Shown here: piece by piece, positions 47,801-56,888 of the stretch | How the letters are laid out: each line of letters starts with the position of its first letter | How positions within the stretch are numbered: the first letter of the stretch is position 1 | Source of the DNA: Azomonas agilis | Lineage (GTDB): Bacteria > Pseudomonadota > Gammaproteobacteria > Pseudomonadales > Pseudomonadaceae | Direction: 5' to 3' | Assembly (NCBI RefSeq): GCF_007830255.1 | Contig: NZ_VLKG01000012.1 | Location: 27,524 to 91,523, forward strand | DNA length: 64,000 nucleotides | Program-made: the position numbers and the translations under genes | Notes under the pieces: generated by a model | Told to the model about the DNA's origin: nothing | What the model saw: the letters and a program-made list of their open reading frames with translations, nothing else | The model's database searches: none

Positions 47801-50361
47801 CCACGGGCCAAGCCTTCGCCGCTCAGGTACAGCTCACCAATGACTCCGACGGGCTGAGGTTGTAGGCCGGCATCGAGGATCCAGCAAGCTAGGTTAGCGA
47901 TGGGTGTGCCAATCGGCACGCAGGTCTTACCTTCGTCACGGCAGATCCAGTGGGTGACATCAATAGCTGCTTCAGTGGGGCCGTATAGATTGTATAAATG
48001 TACTCTCGGCAGGCGCATAAACACTTGCTGCTGAGCCTCCACCGGGAGGGCTTCGCCACTGCAAAGGATGCGTTGCAGGCTAGTGCAATTTGTAATCTGG
48101 TCGTTGAGCAGGAACGCCTGCAACATCGACGGAACAAAATGGAGGGTGGTGACTTGGTGTTGGCCGATCAGGTGTACCAGACGCTCAGGGTCACGGTGGT
48201 CGCCCGGTGCGGCGATGGCTAAGCGGGCACCGGTAATCAGTGGCCAGAAGAATTCCCATACCGATACATCGAAGCTGAATGGAGTCTTTTGCAAGACCGT
48301 ATCATGGGCATCTAGGCCATATTCAGCCTGCATCCACTGTAGGCGGTTAGCTAGGGCACGGTGGCTGTTACCGGCTCCCTTAGGGCGGCCAGTGGAGCCG
48401 GAGGTGTAAATAACGTAGGCCTGTTGTTCAGGCAAGCATGGCAGTTGCGGATCCTGCTCGGGGTGCGCTGCTTGCACTGTATCAAGCAGATGCACGGACA
48501 GGTGGGTCAGCACTGGCAGGCGTTCAACTAGGTGCGATTGGGTCAGCAGTAGGCTAATGCCACTGTCCTCAATCATGTAGCTTAGACGCTCGCTGGGGTA
48601 TTCTGGATCAAGTGGTACATAGGCACCCCCGGCCTTGAGGATAGCCAATAACCCGATGACTAGCTCCAAGCTGCGCTCGGCGGCAATACCGACCGGAGTG
48701 TCTTGGCGCACGCCTTGGGCGATCAGGGCATGGGCTAACTGGTTGGCTTGGCGGTTAAGCTGAGCGTAGCTTAGCTGTGTATCGCCAAACACTAGGGCGA
48801 TGGCATCAGGCGTGCGACGTACCTGAGCTTCGACCAAGGCGTGGATCGACGGTGCTGCGGGGTAAGTCTGGGCGGTAGCGTTCCATTGCTCTAACAGTTG
48901 CTGGCGTTCATCAGCCGCTAACAGCCTTGCCTCACCGATGGCTTGTTGTGGTGCATTGACCAGTTGCTCCAGCAGGCTGAGCCAGTGCTCGCCCAAGCGC
49001 TCAATGAAGGTATGATCAAATAGGGCAGTGGCATAGATTAGGCTCGCGCCCAGACCTTGGGCATCCTCGTAGGTGTTGAGGGTCAAATCCAACTGTGCGG
49101 TCTCGCTGGCAAGCTCCAGTGGCTCAATATCCAAACCGTGGCCAAGGGTAGATTTGCTTTGTGGCGGGGCACTGAGCTGATGGTTGAACATCACTTGGAA
49201 CAGCGGGTTGTGGCTGAGATTTCGCTCCGGTTGCAAGGCTTCGACCAATTGCTCAAAGGGCAGATCTTGGTAGGCTTGGGCTTGTAGAGTCGTGGCCTTG
49301 ATTTGGTCAAGCAGTTGGGTGAAAGCTAGGCTGGGCTGGCATTGAGCATCAATAACCAGAGTGTTGACGAAAAAGCCGATTAGGTTTTCGGCCTCGACTC
49401 GGTTGCGGTTAGCACTGGGCACGCCAACGCGGATGTCCTGCTGGCGGGTGTAGCGGTGCAGCAGAACCATGAACGATGCCAGCAGTACCATAAACACCGT
49501 GGCTTGCTGTACTTGGGCTAGCTGGTGGATGGCATGGCTCAAGGTGGGCGGGATCGCCAGTGGTACGCGAGCACCCTCAAAGTGCTGCACGCTCGGACGT
49601 GGGCGGTTTAGCGGCAACTCTAGCACGGATTCTTGGCTGCCTAGACGCTGGCACCAGTAGTTGAGCTGACGTTCCTGTTCACCGGCCTCCATCCAGTGGC
49701 GTTGCCAGATAGCGTAGTCGGCATATTGCAGTTGCGGTTCGGGCAGTTGGCTGGGTAGGCCTTGGCTGAAGCGGGTGTAACAATGGGTCAGCTCTTGGAT
49801 CATCACCTGCATCGAACGGCCGTCGCTGACGATATGGTGCTGTACCAGCAGCAGCACATGATCCTCGGGGCCCAGTTGCAGCAATTCAGCACGCAGCAAC
49901 GCACCGCTGGCTAGGTTGAAGGGGTCATGGATTCGGGCTTGGATATAGGCATACAGCGCCTGCTCGTCGAGGGCTATCAGGGTTAGTGGCTGGGGTGCGA
50001 CGGCATCGACCTGTTGCGCGACACCTTGCTCATCCTCGACGAAACGGGTACGCAGGCTGTCGTGACGGCGCACCAGTTCGTTCAAGCTAGCCTGTAGCGC
50101 CGCTTGATCCAGCGGCCCGCGTAGACGCAGGGCACAGGGGATATGGTAAGCCGTGGACTGGCGGTCGAATTGCCAAAGGAACCACTGGCGCTGCTGGGCG
50201 AATGACAGCGGTAGGCGGGGGAATTCGTCGCGCACACGGGGGATCGGCAGGCTGGCGACTGATAGACCTTCCTCACGCATCTTCAACAGGTATTGCCGAC
50301 GCTTTTCCAGTGGCAGCAGGATAAAGCGCTTGGCGATTCTCGAAGCGGTAGTGCTGTCCAT
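41818..50361 (-). CDS. pvdD: Terminal pyoverdine NRPS with thioesterase (PvdD-like)
   Basis: The 2847-residue protein completes and releases the peptide. Order: C (HHIVSDGR, ~175), A1 (YTSGSTGRPKG, ~654), PCP (LGGDSI, ~1035), E (HHLAVDG, ~1219), D-accepting C (starts VEDIYPLSTVQQGML; HHILMDGW, ~1690), A2 (YTSGSTGTPKG, ~2145), PCP (LGGDSLG, ~2530) and a type I thioesterase (GWSLGG, ~2664; His in VGHAEL near the end). A1 residues D-V-W-H-L-S-L-I-D specify Ser, hence D-Ser. A2 residues D-G-E-A-C-G-G-V-T match the hydroxyornithine pattern of pyoverdine synthetases. I chose ATG 50361 (MDSTTASRI), which overlaps the upstream stop (TGATG) and follows GGAGGA; an in-frame start at 50388 is inside the previous gene. 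Its first module resembles that of the 24498 gene, including the N-terminal FI-LPLEKRR helix. Confidence 0.93.
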   Translation of the reverse strand: MDSTTASRIAKRFILLPLEKRRQYLLKMREEGLSVASLPIPRVRDEFPRLPLSFAQQRQWFLWQFDRQSTAYHIPCALRLRGPLDQAALQASLNELVRRHDSLRTRFVEDEQGVAQQVDAVAPQPLTLIALDEQALYAYIQARIHDPFNLASGALLRAELLQLGPEDHVLLLVQHHIVSDGRSMQVMIQELTHCYTRFSQGLPSQLPEPQLQYADYAIWQRHWMEAGEQERQLNYWCQRLGSQESVLELPLNRPRPSVQHFEGARVPLAIPPTLSHAIHQLAQVQQATVFMVLLASFMVLLHRYTRQQDIRVGVPSANRNRVEAENLIGFFVNTLVIDAQCQPSLAFTQLLDQIKATTLQAQAYQDLPFEQLVEALQPERNLSHNPLFQVMFNHQLSAPPQSKSTLGHGLDIEPLELASETAQLDLTLNTYEDAQGLGASLIYATALFDHTFIERLGEHWLSLLEQLVNAPQQAIGEARLLAADERQQLLEQWNATAQTYPAAPSIHALVEAQVRRTPDAIALVFGDTQLSYAQLNRQANQLAHALIAQGVRQDTPVGIAAERSLELVIGLLAILKAGGAYVPLDPEYPSERLSYMIEDSGISLLLTQSHLVERLPVLTHLSVHLLDTVQAAHPEQDPQLPCLPEQQAYVIYTSGSTGRPKGAGNSHRALANRLQWMQAEYGLDAHDTVLQKTPFSFDVSVWEFFWPLITGARLAIAAPGDHRDPERLVHLIGQHQVTTLHFVPSMLQAFLLNDQITNCTSLQRILCSGEALPVEAQQQVFMRLPRVHLYNLYGPTEAAIDVTHWICRDEGKTCVPIGTPIANLACWILDAGLQPQPVGVIGELYLSGEGLARGYHQRPALTAERFVACPFQSGARMYRTGDLARYRADGVIEYCGRIDHQVKIRGLRIELGEIEARLMEQPTIHEAAVQVVDNQLVAYLVAKAGQPVPERQQLSRALQAHLPDYMLPNHWLFLDSMPLSPNGKLDRKALPHPGAAQAQADYCVAEDELQARLVQIWQRVLKLERVGIDDNFFELGGDSIVSIQLVSQARRDGLHFTPKDLFSHQTVRTLARVTQSQTEQAQTVYPPASGTTLLLPMQHQFFNQAIPEMQRWNQSVMLKANQALNPTHLRQALAALVAKHDALRLRFNEVQGQWQAHFTAQPAPADLLWQYEASQDENWQALCDRAQGSLDLAKGPLLRAVHGMVEGEQRLLLIVHHLAVDGVSWRILLEDLHTAFTQAAAGQVCNLPPRTLSVQDWALRLQAHAQSPAGEDEARFWLQQCAGIDGTLPAIDTETALRLRDSHSVTTHLNAETTSRLLKDCPAAYRTQINDLLLAALARVLQRWTGTRDYLVELEGHGREAFTDNEADLTRTLGWLTSLYPARISAGSSLAEAIMLTKEHLRALPAKGAFFSALRCYASPAVRQALAALPKARITFNYLGQFDSGNDDTAVLFRPIPADKGREHSLDAPLQNWLAINGQVFDGELRLNWSFSRLMFEPAHLQHLADDYADELRQVVALCSQGIRLGLTPSDVPLARLTQAQLDLLPFSCDQVEDIYPLSTVQQGMLFHTQDTGSADFYINQTSVEVQGLEASRFIAAWGQLVQRHEMLRSAFWQAPQLSEPLQVVLRQGQLDAREQDWRGQAVDSMRLATTAEAERRRPFDLLAPPLLRLLLVRLEDDRHQLILTSHHILMDGWSQSRLLGELFQCYAGQPLPPLQGRYSDYIRWLQAPAQQASEAFWRPRLAELQGPTQLAGAIGARLVTGQEGHNALYLHWDEQRTAWLRKQAQRLRITPNTLVQAAWLLLLQRYTGQQTLCFGATVSGRPASLANADSLLGLFINTLPIIQTLHPAQTVQDWLQQLQAYNLEVRNHEHTPLVDIQRWAESNGQALFDSIIVFENYPIDERLQSASTTGLRFGDAQLRDVTNYPMDLAVHLNTRLRIEFLYRLDHFAAHQVEAIRDHFETLLERLLDSPEAAIGTLGLLANTPLLQVQASLNTPPDIAALISRHAQERPHQVAVRCDGIELTYAQLEQQANRLAWTLIERGISREHRVGIALERSVRTIVAFYAVMKAGAAYVPLDIDYPAERLQWIIGDADVALLLTERAIGERLGIEPAQRLDLDLCVLSQHEHAPNRQALDDQLSYMIYTSGSTGTPKGVAVTRGPLRMHCQAIIECYEMSPSTRELLFMSFAFDGAQERWLSTLISGGQLVIRGNTLWTPQETWDVLHAEAITIACFPPAYLQQLAEYGQTQPSPPPVHTYCFGGDAVADAHFERVKQVLKPRFFTNGYGPTETVVTPLLWRVPVNARCEAVYAPIGVAVGNRTLYILDDCLNPLPVGLAGELYIGGEGLARGYHRRPSLSAEHFIADPFSTTGGRLYRTGDLVRQRSDGIFDYLGRLDNQVKIRGFRIELGEIEARLRDIAGVLDAVVVAREGCSGKRLIGYVVLEDSAGNTTPMLEYLRQVLPDYMIPTQLMVLDALPLTPNGKIDRRALPEPELAQRQYQAPVDQRQRALAAIWAEVLGVEQVGVTDHFFELGGDSLGVLKVLSRLRSQPELGLNLKLRDLIARPTIAELCPAQDQEQTRLNPLLLLNSKVERQAPLFCLHAGFGTVFDYRPLAQRLDGLCSVYGLQNRMLLDRHWQDESLEAMAIDYAQYIRQKQPQGPYRLLGWSLGGTLAVLVARELESQGQQIEQLTLVDPYLPSATHEQLENDCGSDLRAFLAVVSGCPAASLPLLSVPANADTTQVLAVIEQSLANIASDEIPPSEELARTFSVAMTLKALSLQLHTLPRVAARLDCWWAKGSETGLSQTFEASQAIRSSQHLAADHYAIVGHAELLNALHQRLHTVAVQTV

Positions 50362-53300
50362 CAATGTTCCTCCATTTCGTCGAGCCAAGCTTCGAGGGTA
50401 TCTAGCTTGCTCTCGTCGATCGCCGTTGTACGGGTATCTAGGTGAAGTGCTAAGGCTTCGAGGGTTGGGTGCTGGAATAAGTCCTGTGGAGCCAGTGCGC
50501 GGCCTAGTTCCAGTTGGATACGCGAAACGGCGTTGATCACCAGCAATGAATGGCCACCCAATTCGAAGAAATCATCATCTAAGCCGACGGCCCGCACCTT
50601 TAGTACTTGCTGCCAGAGGTCGGCTAGCTGTTGTTGCAATGGTGATTGAGGGGAGCGGAATGGGCGTTCAGCGTTGGTATCGGCGGGTGTCGGTAGAGCC
50701 TTGTAATCGAGCTTACCGTTGAGGGTCAGTGGTAGCTGGTCAAGCCAGACACAGTGGGTTGGAATCATATAGTCGGGCATCTGTGTCTTGAGTGAAGCGC
50801 GCAGTGCGGCGGTGTCAGGAGTCTGGCCGGGGTTAGCCACTAGGTAGGCAAGCAAGCGGGTTTCGGCCTGCTCTTGGTCAGCGATTACCACCGCTTGGGC
50901 CACTGTCGGTTGTGCTAGCAGTCTGGCTTTGATCTCACCCAGTTCAATGCGGAATCCGCGAATTTTCACCTGCTGGTCGATCCGACCGATGTATTCGACG
51001 GAGCCATCGCTGCGGTAGCGTGCCAAGTCGCCGGTGCGGTACAAGCGGCTACCGGGCTGGCGGCTGTATGGGTTGGCGATAAAGCGTGTGGCAGTCAGCC
51101 CCGCTTGGTTTAGATAGCCTCGGGCAAGGCCGGCTTGGCCGATGTACAACTCGCCAATGCAGCCAACCGGAACCGGATTGAGTTCGCCGTCGAGCAGGTA
51201 GCCGCTGAGGTCGTCGATCAACTCACCGATCGGACTGACAGAGCGGCTCAGGTCGCTTAGAGCAATGGGTCGGTACGTGACATGCACGGTGGTCTCGGTG
51301 ATGCCGTACATATTTACTAGCTGTGGGCGGTACTCGCCGAAGCGCTCAAACCACGGGCGTAAAGCCGCTACGTCAAGGGCTTCACCTCCGAAGATGACTA
51401 GGCGCAAGGCTAGATCCACCGAAGACGCGGTACAGGCCATTTGGATCAGTGGCTTGAATGCCGATGGTGTCTGGTTAAGCACCGTTACGCGCTCATCCAT
51501 CAACAGTTGCAGGAAGCTTTGGGGGTCGCGGCTCAGCACCTGAGGCACAATGACGAGACGGCCACCGTGGAGCAAGGCACCGAAGATCTCCCACACAGAA
51601 AAGTCGAAGGCGAAAGAGTGGAAAAGAGTCCAGACATCTTGGTGGTCGAAGCTGAACCAGCGGTCGCAGGCACTGAACAGCCGCAATACATTGCGTTGGC
51701 TGAGCAGCGTGCCTTTGGGCAGACCTGTAGAGCCAGAGGTGTAGATAATGTAGGCAAGGTTATCAACGCTACTACGGGCGGGTGGGTTGCCCATTGGTTG
51801 GTCGTCATAATCGGCATTTAGATTCAGACGCAGTAGGTTGTCTTGGGCAGGCAGCTCGGCAAGCAGGCCAGGTTGGTCAAGGAGCACCTTGATGCCGCTG
51901 TCGCGAATCATGAAGGCCAAGCGCTCGACTGGGTGTGCCGGATCAAGCGGTACATAGGCACCACCGGCTTTAAGAATAGCCAGCAGGCCAAGGATCATCT
52001 CGAAGCCGCGCTCGGCCACTAGGCCAACCGGAACATCGGCATTGACACCCACGGCGATCAGACGGTGGGCTAGGCGGTTGGCGCGTCGGTTGAGTTCGGC
52101 ATAACTGAGGCTCTGCCCTTGATAGCGTAGCGCAATGGCTTGTGGCTGGCGTTGCGCTTGGGCCTCAATGCGGGCTGCGAGCGCTTGCGTTTGTGGGTAG
52201 CAGATCAGCGGGCCGTTCCAAGCCTCCTGCACTTTGAGTTGCTTGACCGGGTTCATCAAGGCTAGGCGAGTGAGGGGCCACTGAGGTTGTGCTAGGCCTT
52301 GTTCGAGCAGGTTAAGCCAGTGCTGGGTTAAGCGTTGCAAGGTGATGGTATCGAATAGGTCACGGTCGTAGGTGAAACTGGCGCTCAGGCCGTGTTCACC
52401 TTGGGCAGTGCTCAGGGCTAGGTCGAATTGGGCATCCAGCGGTGGGCTGTCCAGCGCTTGCACATGCAGCTCGCCGACGTGCACGGTATCGGCTTCTTGA
52501 TGGTGGTTATAGAGCACTTGGAATAGCGTCTGTTGCGGGTCTCGCCGGGGTAGCAGCTCTTCGAGCAGTTGCTCGTAGGGTAGGTCTTGATGATCTTGGG
52601 CTTCTATCATGGCTTGGCGGGTCTGTGCCAGCAGCCCCTCGAACGACAGGTCGGCGCTGCACTCAGCGCGTAGTACTAGGGTATTGACGAAAAAGCCAAT
52701 CAGTGGCTCGGTTTCCAGCCGATTACGATTGGCCACCGGCACGCCGATGCGGATATCTGACTGGCCGGTGTAACGGTGCAGCAAGGCCTGCCAAGCACTC
52801 AGCAAAACCATAGGAATGGTGGCTCGGTAGGCCGTAGCAAAGTCTTGCAAGGCTTGAGCGGTTGTCTCGGGTAACACTAGGTATAGGCGACCGGCCGGGC
52901 GCTGCGAGTGATCACGGCGCGGATGATCGTAGGGCAGTTCGAGCACCGGTGGCTCACCGGCTAGGCGTGAACGCCAGTAGGTTAGCTGGCGCTCACGTTC
53001 GCCAGCCTCAAGCCAGCGGCGTTGCCAGCTCGCGAAATCGGCATATTGCAGGGTTAGCGGCGGCAGTGCTTGGCCTTGGTACAGCGCACACAGCTCGCGG
53101 ATCATCACTTGCATCGACCAAGCATCGGAGACAATGTGGTGCTGCACCAATACCAGTAGGTGGTCGTTGGCCCCCAAGCGTGCCAATCCCACGCGCAGTA
53201 GCAAGCCGCTGGCTAGGTCGAAGGGTTGGCCACGCAGCTCAGCGACAAAGGTGTCAATCTGGCTTTCATCAAGCTCTTGGCTTTGCAGGTTCAGTGACCA

Positions 53301-56300
53301 GGGGGCGAGGATATTTTGGTGTAGTTGCTCATTGTCGAGGGTGAAGCAGGTGCGCAGCGATTCGTGGCGGGCAATGAGCTGGTCAAAGGCATGGTTCAGT
53401 GCGGTGATGTTTAGCGGGCCGCGTAGACGTAGCACGCTGGGAATATGGTAGGCGCTACTGGTGGGTGCTAGTTTCCACAGTAGCCACTGACGCTCTTGGG
53501 CGAAGGACAGTGGTAATTGGTTTCGCGCAACCGTAGCTTGGGCCTGTGGAACTATCGGTGTAGTGCTTTTGATGTGGGCTAAGGCCTGACAGAAATCGCT
53601 CAGACGTGGCTGCTCAAACAGCAGGCGTAGAGGAAAATCTAGTCCTAGCTCATGACGCAAGCGCGAGACAACACGCGCCACCAGCAGCGAATGTCCGCCC
53701 AAGACGAAGAAATCGTCAGCTAGGCCCACGCGTTCGGCTTTGAGTAATTCAGCCCAAATGGCCGCAACTTGGCGTTGTAGATCGTTGGTTGGCGCTAGGT
53801 ACTGGGTTTGGTGGGGCTGAATGTCGTCAACTGCTGGTAGAGCCTTGCGGTCGAGCTTGCCGTTAGGTGTTAGTGGCATGGCATGCAGCAATTGCAGACG
53901 CGCCGGTACCATGTAGTTCGGCAGATACTCGCGTAGAGGGGCCAAACAGTGCTCGGTGAATGCTTGGGCGTCAGCAGGCCAGGTAATGGGAACCACGTAG
54001 GCAATGAGCTGAGCGCCATCAATGCCTTCGCGGGCGATCACTACGGCTTCGCGCACGGCATCCTGAGCCAGTAAGCCGGACTCAATCTCGCCCAGTTCGA
54101 TGCGGAAACCACGGATCTTCACTTGGTGATCGACCCGACCGAGGAAATCTAGGCTACCGCTGAAGTGACGGCGTGTCAGGTCGCCGGTGCGGTATAAGCG
54201 CTCGCCGGATTGGCCGTAAGGGTGGGGCACGAAGCGCTCAGCCGTCAGGCCGGGGCGTTGGTGGTAGCCTTGGGCTAGGCCGTCGCCGCTGATGTACAGG
54301 TCGGCGGGTACGCCGAGCGGGCTAGGTAGCAAATTGCTGTCGAGTAGTAGTAGGCCGGTACGCTCAATCGGCTGGCCCAGTTCGGGGCGGGGGCTGTTAC
54401 GGGTGAGGGCGTGGCGCGCTGACCAGATGGTGGTCTCGGTGGGGCCGTACAGGTTCCACAGCGTCTTGCAGCGAGCCAGCAGGCGAGTGGTCAATTCATC
54501 GCTCAGTGCTTCACCGCCGCATAGTGCGGTCAGTGCGGGTAAGCGCTGGTTAGGGTCGTTGTCCAGCAGCATACGCCAGGTTGAGGGAGTGGCCTGTAGC
54601 ACATCAATGGCTTCACTGACCAATAGATCAATGATCGCTGCCGGGTCTTGTACGCTGTCCTTGTTGGCCAAAACCATACAGGCACCGGTACACAGCGGTA
54701 GGTACAGTTCTAGGCCGAAGATATCGAATGAGCAGGTGGTAATACTCAGCAGGCGTTGCCCGGGCTTCAGACCGGGAGCTTTGGCCATGCTAGCGATGAA
54801 GTTGGATAACGCACCGTGGGGTACCATTACCCCCTTGGGATTGCCCGTAGAACCCGAGGTATAGAGCACGTAAGCCAACTGCTGCGGCAAGCAATCAAGC
54901 TCCAGCGGTATCACAGGCTGGTCATCAGCTTGCAGGTCGAGGCTATCAAGCAGCAGTATATTTTGGCTCGGCGCGGGTAGGGTTGCCAGCACTGAGGTTT
55001 GAGTTACCAACAGCAGAGCGCCACAGTCCTTGAGCATGTAGGCCAGGCGTTCGGCGGGAAATTGCGGATCCAGTGGTATGTAAGCACCGCCCGCCTTGAG
55101 CGTGGCCAACAGAGTGATGATCATTGGTGCGCCACGTTCGAGGGCCACTGCCACCCGATCGCCGGGGCGGATGCCCTCGGCTCGCAGGCGGTAGGCGAGG
55201 CGTTCGGCCGCAGCGTCTAGGGCTTGGTAGCTTAGGCGTGTGTCACCAGCGACTAGGGCTATGGCCTCGCCTTGGCTGCGGGCCATGCGGGTAAATTGCT
55301 GGTGTACGGCTAGACCGGCCAGAGCATCACCTTCGGGGCCTTGGTGGGTGGCCAGCCATTGATCGCACTGCTCGGTAGACTGTACCTGCAAGGCTCCAAT
55401 CGCGCATTGTGGATTGTCGAGCATGGCTTGAAGGACGGCCAGCCAGTCTTGGCCTAGGCGTTGTGCCGTGGCTACTTCGAATAGTGCGGTGTCGTAGTCG
55501 AGGCTGATGTAAAGTCGCTCATATCCCGCTTGGACATTGAGGCTGAGGTCGAACTTGGCGGGTGCAGCTGCGCTCGGAAGTGATTCGATACGCAGGTTAG
55601 CGAAGCTTGGTGCAGCTTGTTCGGTGTGGTCATTAGTCCAGTTGAACAGGCAGTGGAACAGCGCGCTACCCGTGCCTTGGCGATGCTCAGCAACGACCTG
55701 TTCCAGCGGATGATCAGCGTGCTCCAAACAGGCCAAAGTATGGCGGCGCACTTGATTGAGCAGCTCGGCCACTGATTGGCGGGGGTCTAGGCGTGCTCGA
55801 TGGATCTGGCTGTTGACGAAGAAACCAATGAGATCTTGAACCTGTTCTTGGTTACGCCCGGCATTGGGCACCCCAAGGATGAAATCGTCTTGGCGGCTGT
55901 AACGGCCTAGCGTCAATTGCCAAGCTGCTAGCAACACCATGAAGGGGGTCAGGCCGTTAGAGCGGCAGGTGACCTGTAGCTGCTCGAACAGTGCTACCGG
56001 TAGCTCGAAGGTACAGGTTCCAGCGGTGGTAGCTGGGCGGCTGCCGCGTGGGTAGTCGGTTGGTAGTTCGAGCAGCGGCATACCACCGTGCAGGTAGTCG
56101 CGCCAGTAGGCTTTGGCTCGCTCATGGGCTGGACTGGCTAGGTAGGCACCGCGTTGCCACTGGGCGAAGTCGGTGTACTGTACGGCTGGACGTTGCAAGT
56201 GTCGGTCGAGGCCGGTGCAGGCGTTGCTGTAGGCTAGGCATAGGTCACGCAACAGCACCGGATTGGACCACGCATCGCTAACGATGTGGTGGTTGGTTAG

Positions 56301-56783
56301 TGCTAGGACGTGGCGCTGTTCGTCCAGTTGATACAGGCAAGCCCGTAGCAGTGGTGCTTGGCCGAGGTCGAACGGGGTGGCCGCTTCGTGGCCTAGTGCT
56401 CGGTGTAACGCCTCAGACGACTGGCCGCGCAAATCAACGCTACGCAGGTTCAGCCGCGCTTCGCGGTCAACGATCTGACGGGGCTGGCCCTGCACCTCAG
56501 TGATGCGGGTGCGCAGGATGTCATGACGGTCGACGACCCGGTCTAGGGCGTTTTGCAGATCCTGTGCCCGTAACAGGCCGTGAACTAGGAAGGCGCGCGG
56601 CTGATTGTAGGTGGTGGCATCAGTGTCGAGCTGATTGAGCAGCCATAGCTGCTCTTGAGCGAAGGACAACGGTGCGTCATCGGCGTAGTGCGGGACGATG
56701 CATGAAGGAGCGGCGACTTCCTCGTCAAGCTCGCAGAGCAGGGCCAGAAGCGCGTCATCGATGGATTGGTTCTGGGGTGTCAT
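50361..56783 (-). CDS. pvdJ: Two-module pyoverdine peptide NRPS (PvdJ-like)
   Basis: The 2140-residue protein has two complete C-A-PCP modules and no epimerase: C (HHIVSDAW, ~164), A1 (YTSGSTGNPKG, ~645), PCP (LGGHSLLVARV, ~1030), C (HHIVSDAW, ~1218), A2 ([11 protein letters not shown], ~1683), PCP (LGGHSLLVINA, ~2078). A1 specificity residues read D-I-L-Q-L-G-L-I-W, the glycine code. A2 reads D-F-W-N-I-G-M-V-H, the threonine code. By architecture it should take the chain from the Asp module at 34742 and hand it to the TE-bearing synthetase, with which it is coupled by a one-base overlap. The name pvdJ reflects position in the assembly line only. The peptide differs from P. aeruginosa types. 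Confidence 0.92.
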   Translation of the reverse strand: MTPQNQSIDDALLALLCELDEEVAAPSCIVPHYADDAPLSFAQEQLWLLNQLDTDATTYNQPRAFLVHGLLRAQDLQNALDRVVDRHDILRTRITEVQGQPRQIVDREARLNLRSVDLRGQSSEALHRALGHEAATPFDLGQAPLLRACLYQLDEQRHVLALTNHHIVSDAWSNPVLLRDLCLAYSNACTGLDRHLQRPAVQYTDFAQWQRGAYLASPAHERAKAYWRDYLHGGMPLLELPTDYPRGSRPATTAGTCTFELPVALFEQLQVTCRSNGLTPFMVLLAAWQLTLGRYSRQDDFILGVPNAGRNQEQVQDLIGFFVNSQIHRARLDPRQSVAELLNQVRRHTLACLEHADHPLEQVVAEHRQGTGSALFHCLFNWTNDHTEQAAPSFANLRIESLPSAAAPAKFDLSLNVQAGYERLYISLDYDTALFEVATAQRLGQDWLAVLQAMLDNPQCAIGALQVQSTEQCDQWLATHQGPEGDALAGLAVHQQFTRMARSQGEAIALVAGDTRLSYQALDAAAERLAYRLRAEGIRPGDRVAVALERGAPMIITLLATLKAGGAYIPLDPQFPAERLAYMLKDCGALLLVTQTSVLATLPAPSQNILLLDSLDLQADDQPVIPLELDCLPQQLAYVLYTSGSTGNPKGVMVPHGALSNFIASMAKAPGLKPGQRLLSITTCSFDIFGLELYLPLCTGACMVLANKDSVQDPAAIIDLLVSEAIDVLQATPSTWRMLLDNDPNQRLPALTALCGGEALSDELTTRLLARCKTLWNLYGPTETTIWSARHALTRNSPRPELGQPIERTGLLLLDSNLLPSPLGVPADLYISGDGLAQGYHQRPGLTAERFVPHPYGQSGERLYRTGDLTRRHFSGSLDFLGRVDHQVKIRGFRIELGEIESGLLAQDAVREAVVIAREGIDGAQLIAYVVPITWPADAQAFTEHCLAPLREYLPNYMVPARLQLLHAMPLTPNGKLDRKALPAVDDIQPHQTQYLAPTNDLQRQVAAIWAELLKAERVGLADDFFVLGGHSLLVARVVSRLRHELGLDFPLRLLFEQPRLSDFCQALAHIKSTTPIVPQAQATVARNQLPLSFAQERQWLLWKLAPTSSAYHIPSVLRLRGPLNITALNHAFDQLIARHESLRTCFTLDNEQLHQNILAPWSLNLQSQELDESQIDTFVAELRGQPFDLASGLLLRVGLARLGANDHLLVLVQHHIVSDAWSMQVMIRELCALYQGQALPPLTLQYADFASWQRRWLEAGERERQLTYWRSRLAGEPPVLELPYDHPRRDHSQRPAGRLYLVLPETTAQALQDFATAYRATIPMVLLSAWQALLHRYTGQSDIRIGVPVANRNRLETEPLIGFFVNTLVLRAECSADLSFEGLLAQTRQAMIEAQDHQDLPYEQLLEELLPRRDPQQTLFQVLYNHHQEADTVHVGELHVQALDSPPLDAQFDLALSTAQGEHGLSASFTYDRDLFDTITLQRLTQHWLNLLEQGLAQPQWPLTRLALMNPVKQLKVQEAWNGPLICYPQTQALAARIEAQAQRQPQAIALRYQGQSLSYAELNRRANRLAHRLIAVGVNADVPVGLVAERGFEMILGLLAILKAGGAYVPLDPAHPVERLAFMIRDSGIKVLLDQPGLLAELPAQDNLLRLNLNADYDDQPMGNPPARSSVDNLAYIIYTSGSTGLPKGTLLSQRNVLRLFSACDRWFSFDHQDVWTLFHSFAFDFSVWEIFGALLHGGRLVIVPQVLSRDPQSFLQLLMDERVTVLNQTPSAFKPLIQMACTASSVDLALRLVIFGGEALDVAALRPWFERFGEYRPQLVNMYGITETTVHVTYRPIALSDLSRSVSPIGELIDDLSGYLLDGELNPVPVGCIGELYIGQAGLARGYLNQAGLTATRFIANPYSRQPGSRLYRTGDLARYRSDGSVEYIGRIDQQVKIRGFRIELGEIKARLLAQPTVAQAVVIADQEQAETRLLAYLVANPGQTPDTAALRASLKTQMPDYMIPTHCVWLDQLPLTLNGKLDYKALPTPADTNAERPFRSPQSPLQQQLADLWQQVLKVRAVGLDDDFFELGGHSLLVINAVSRIQLELGRALAPQDLFQHPTLEALALHLDTRTTAIDESKLDTLEAWLDEMEEH

Positions 56784-56888
56784 CTCGGTCTCGCCATCAC
56801 TAGAAAATTAAGCGTCCTGAGAGAGACGAAAGGACATAGGTGCGATTTAGGCGCGCGGCGAAGCTGCCGCGCTAGGCGGATTTAGGGT

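Noticed and set aside
50361..50388. Upstream start (50388) for the TE-containing NRPS
   Set aside because: It lies inside the preceding NRPS gene and adds MARRNGGTL without family support; the TGATG overlap with GGAGGA favours 50361.
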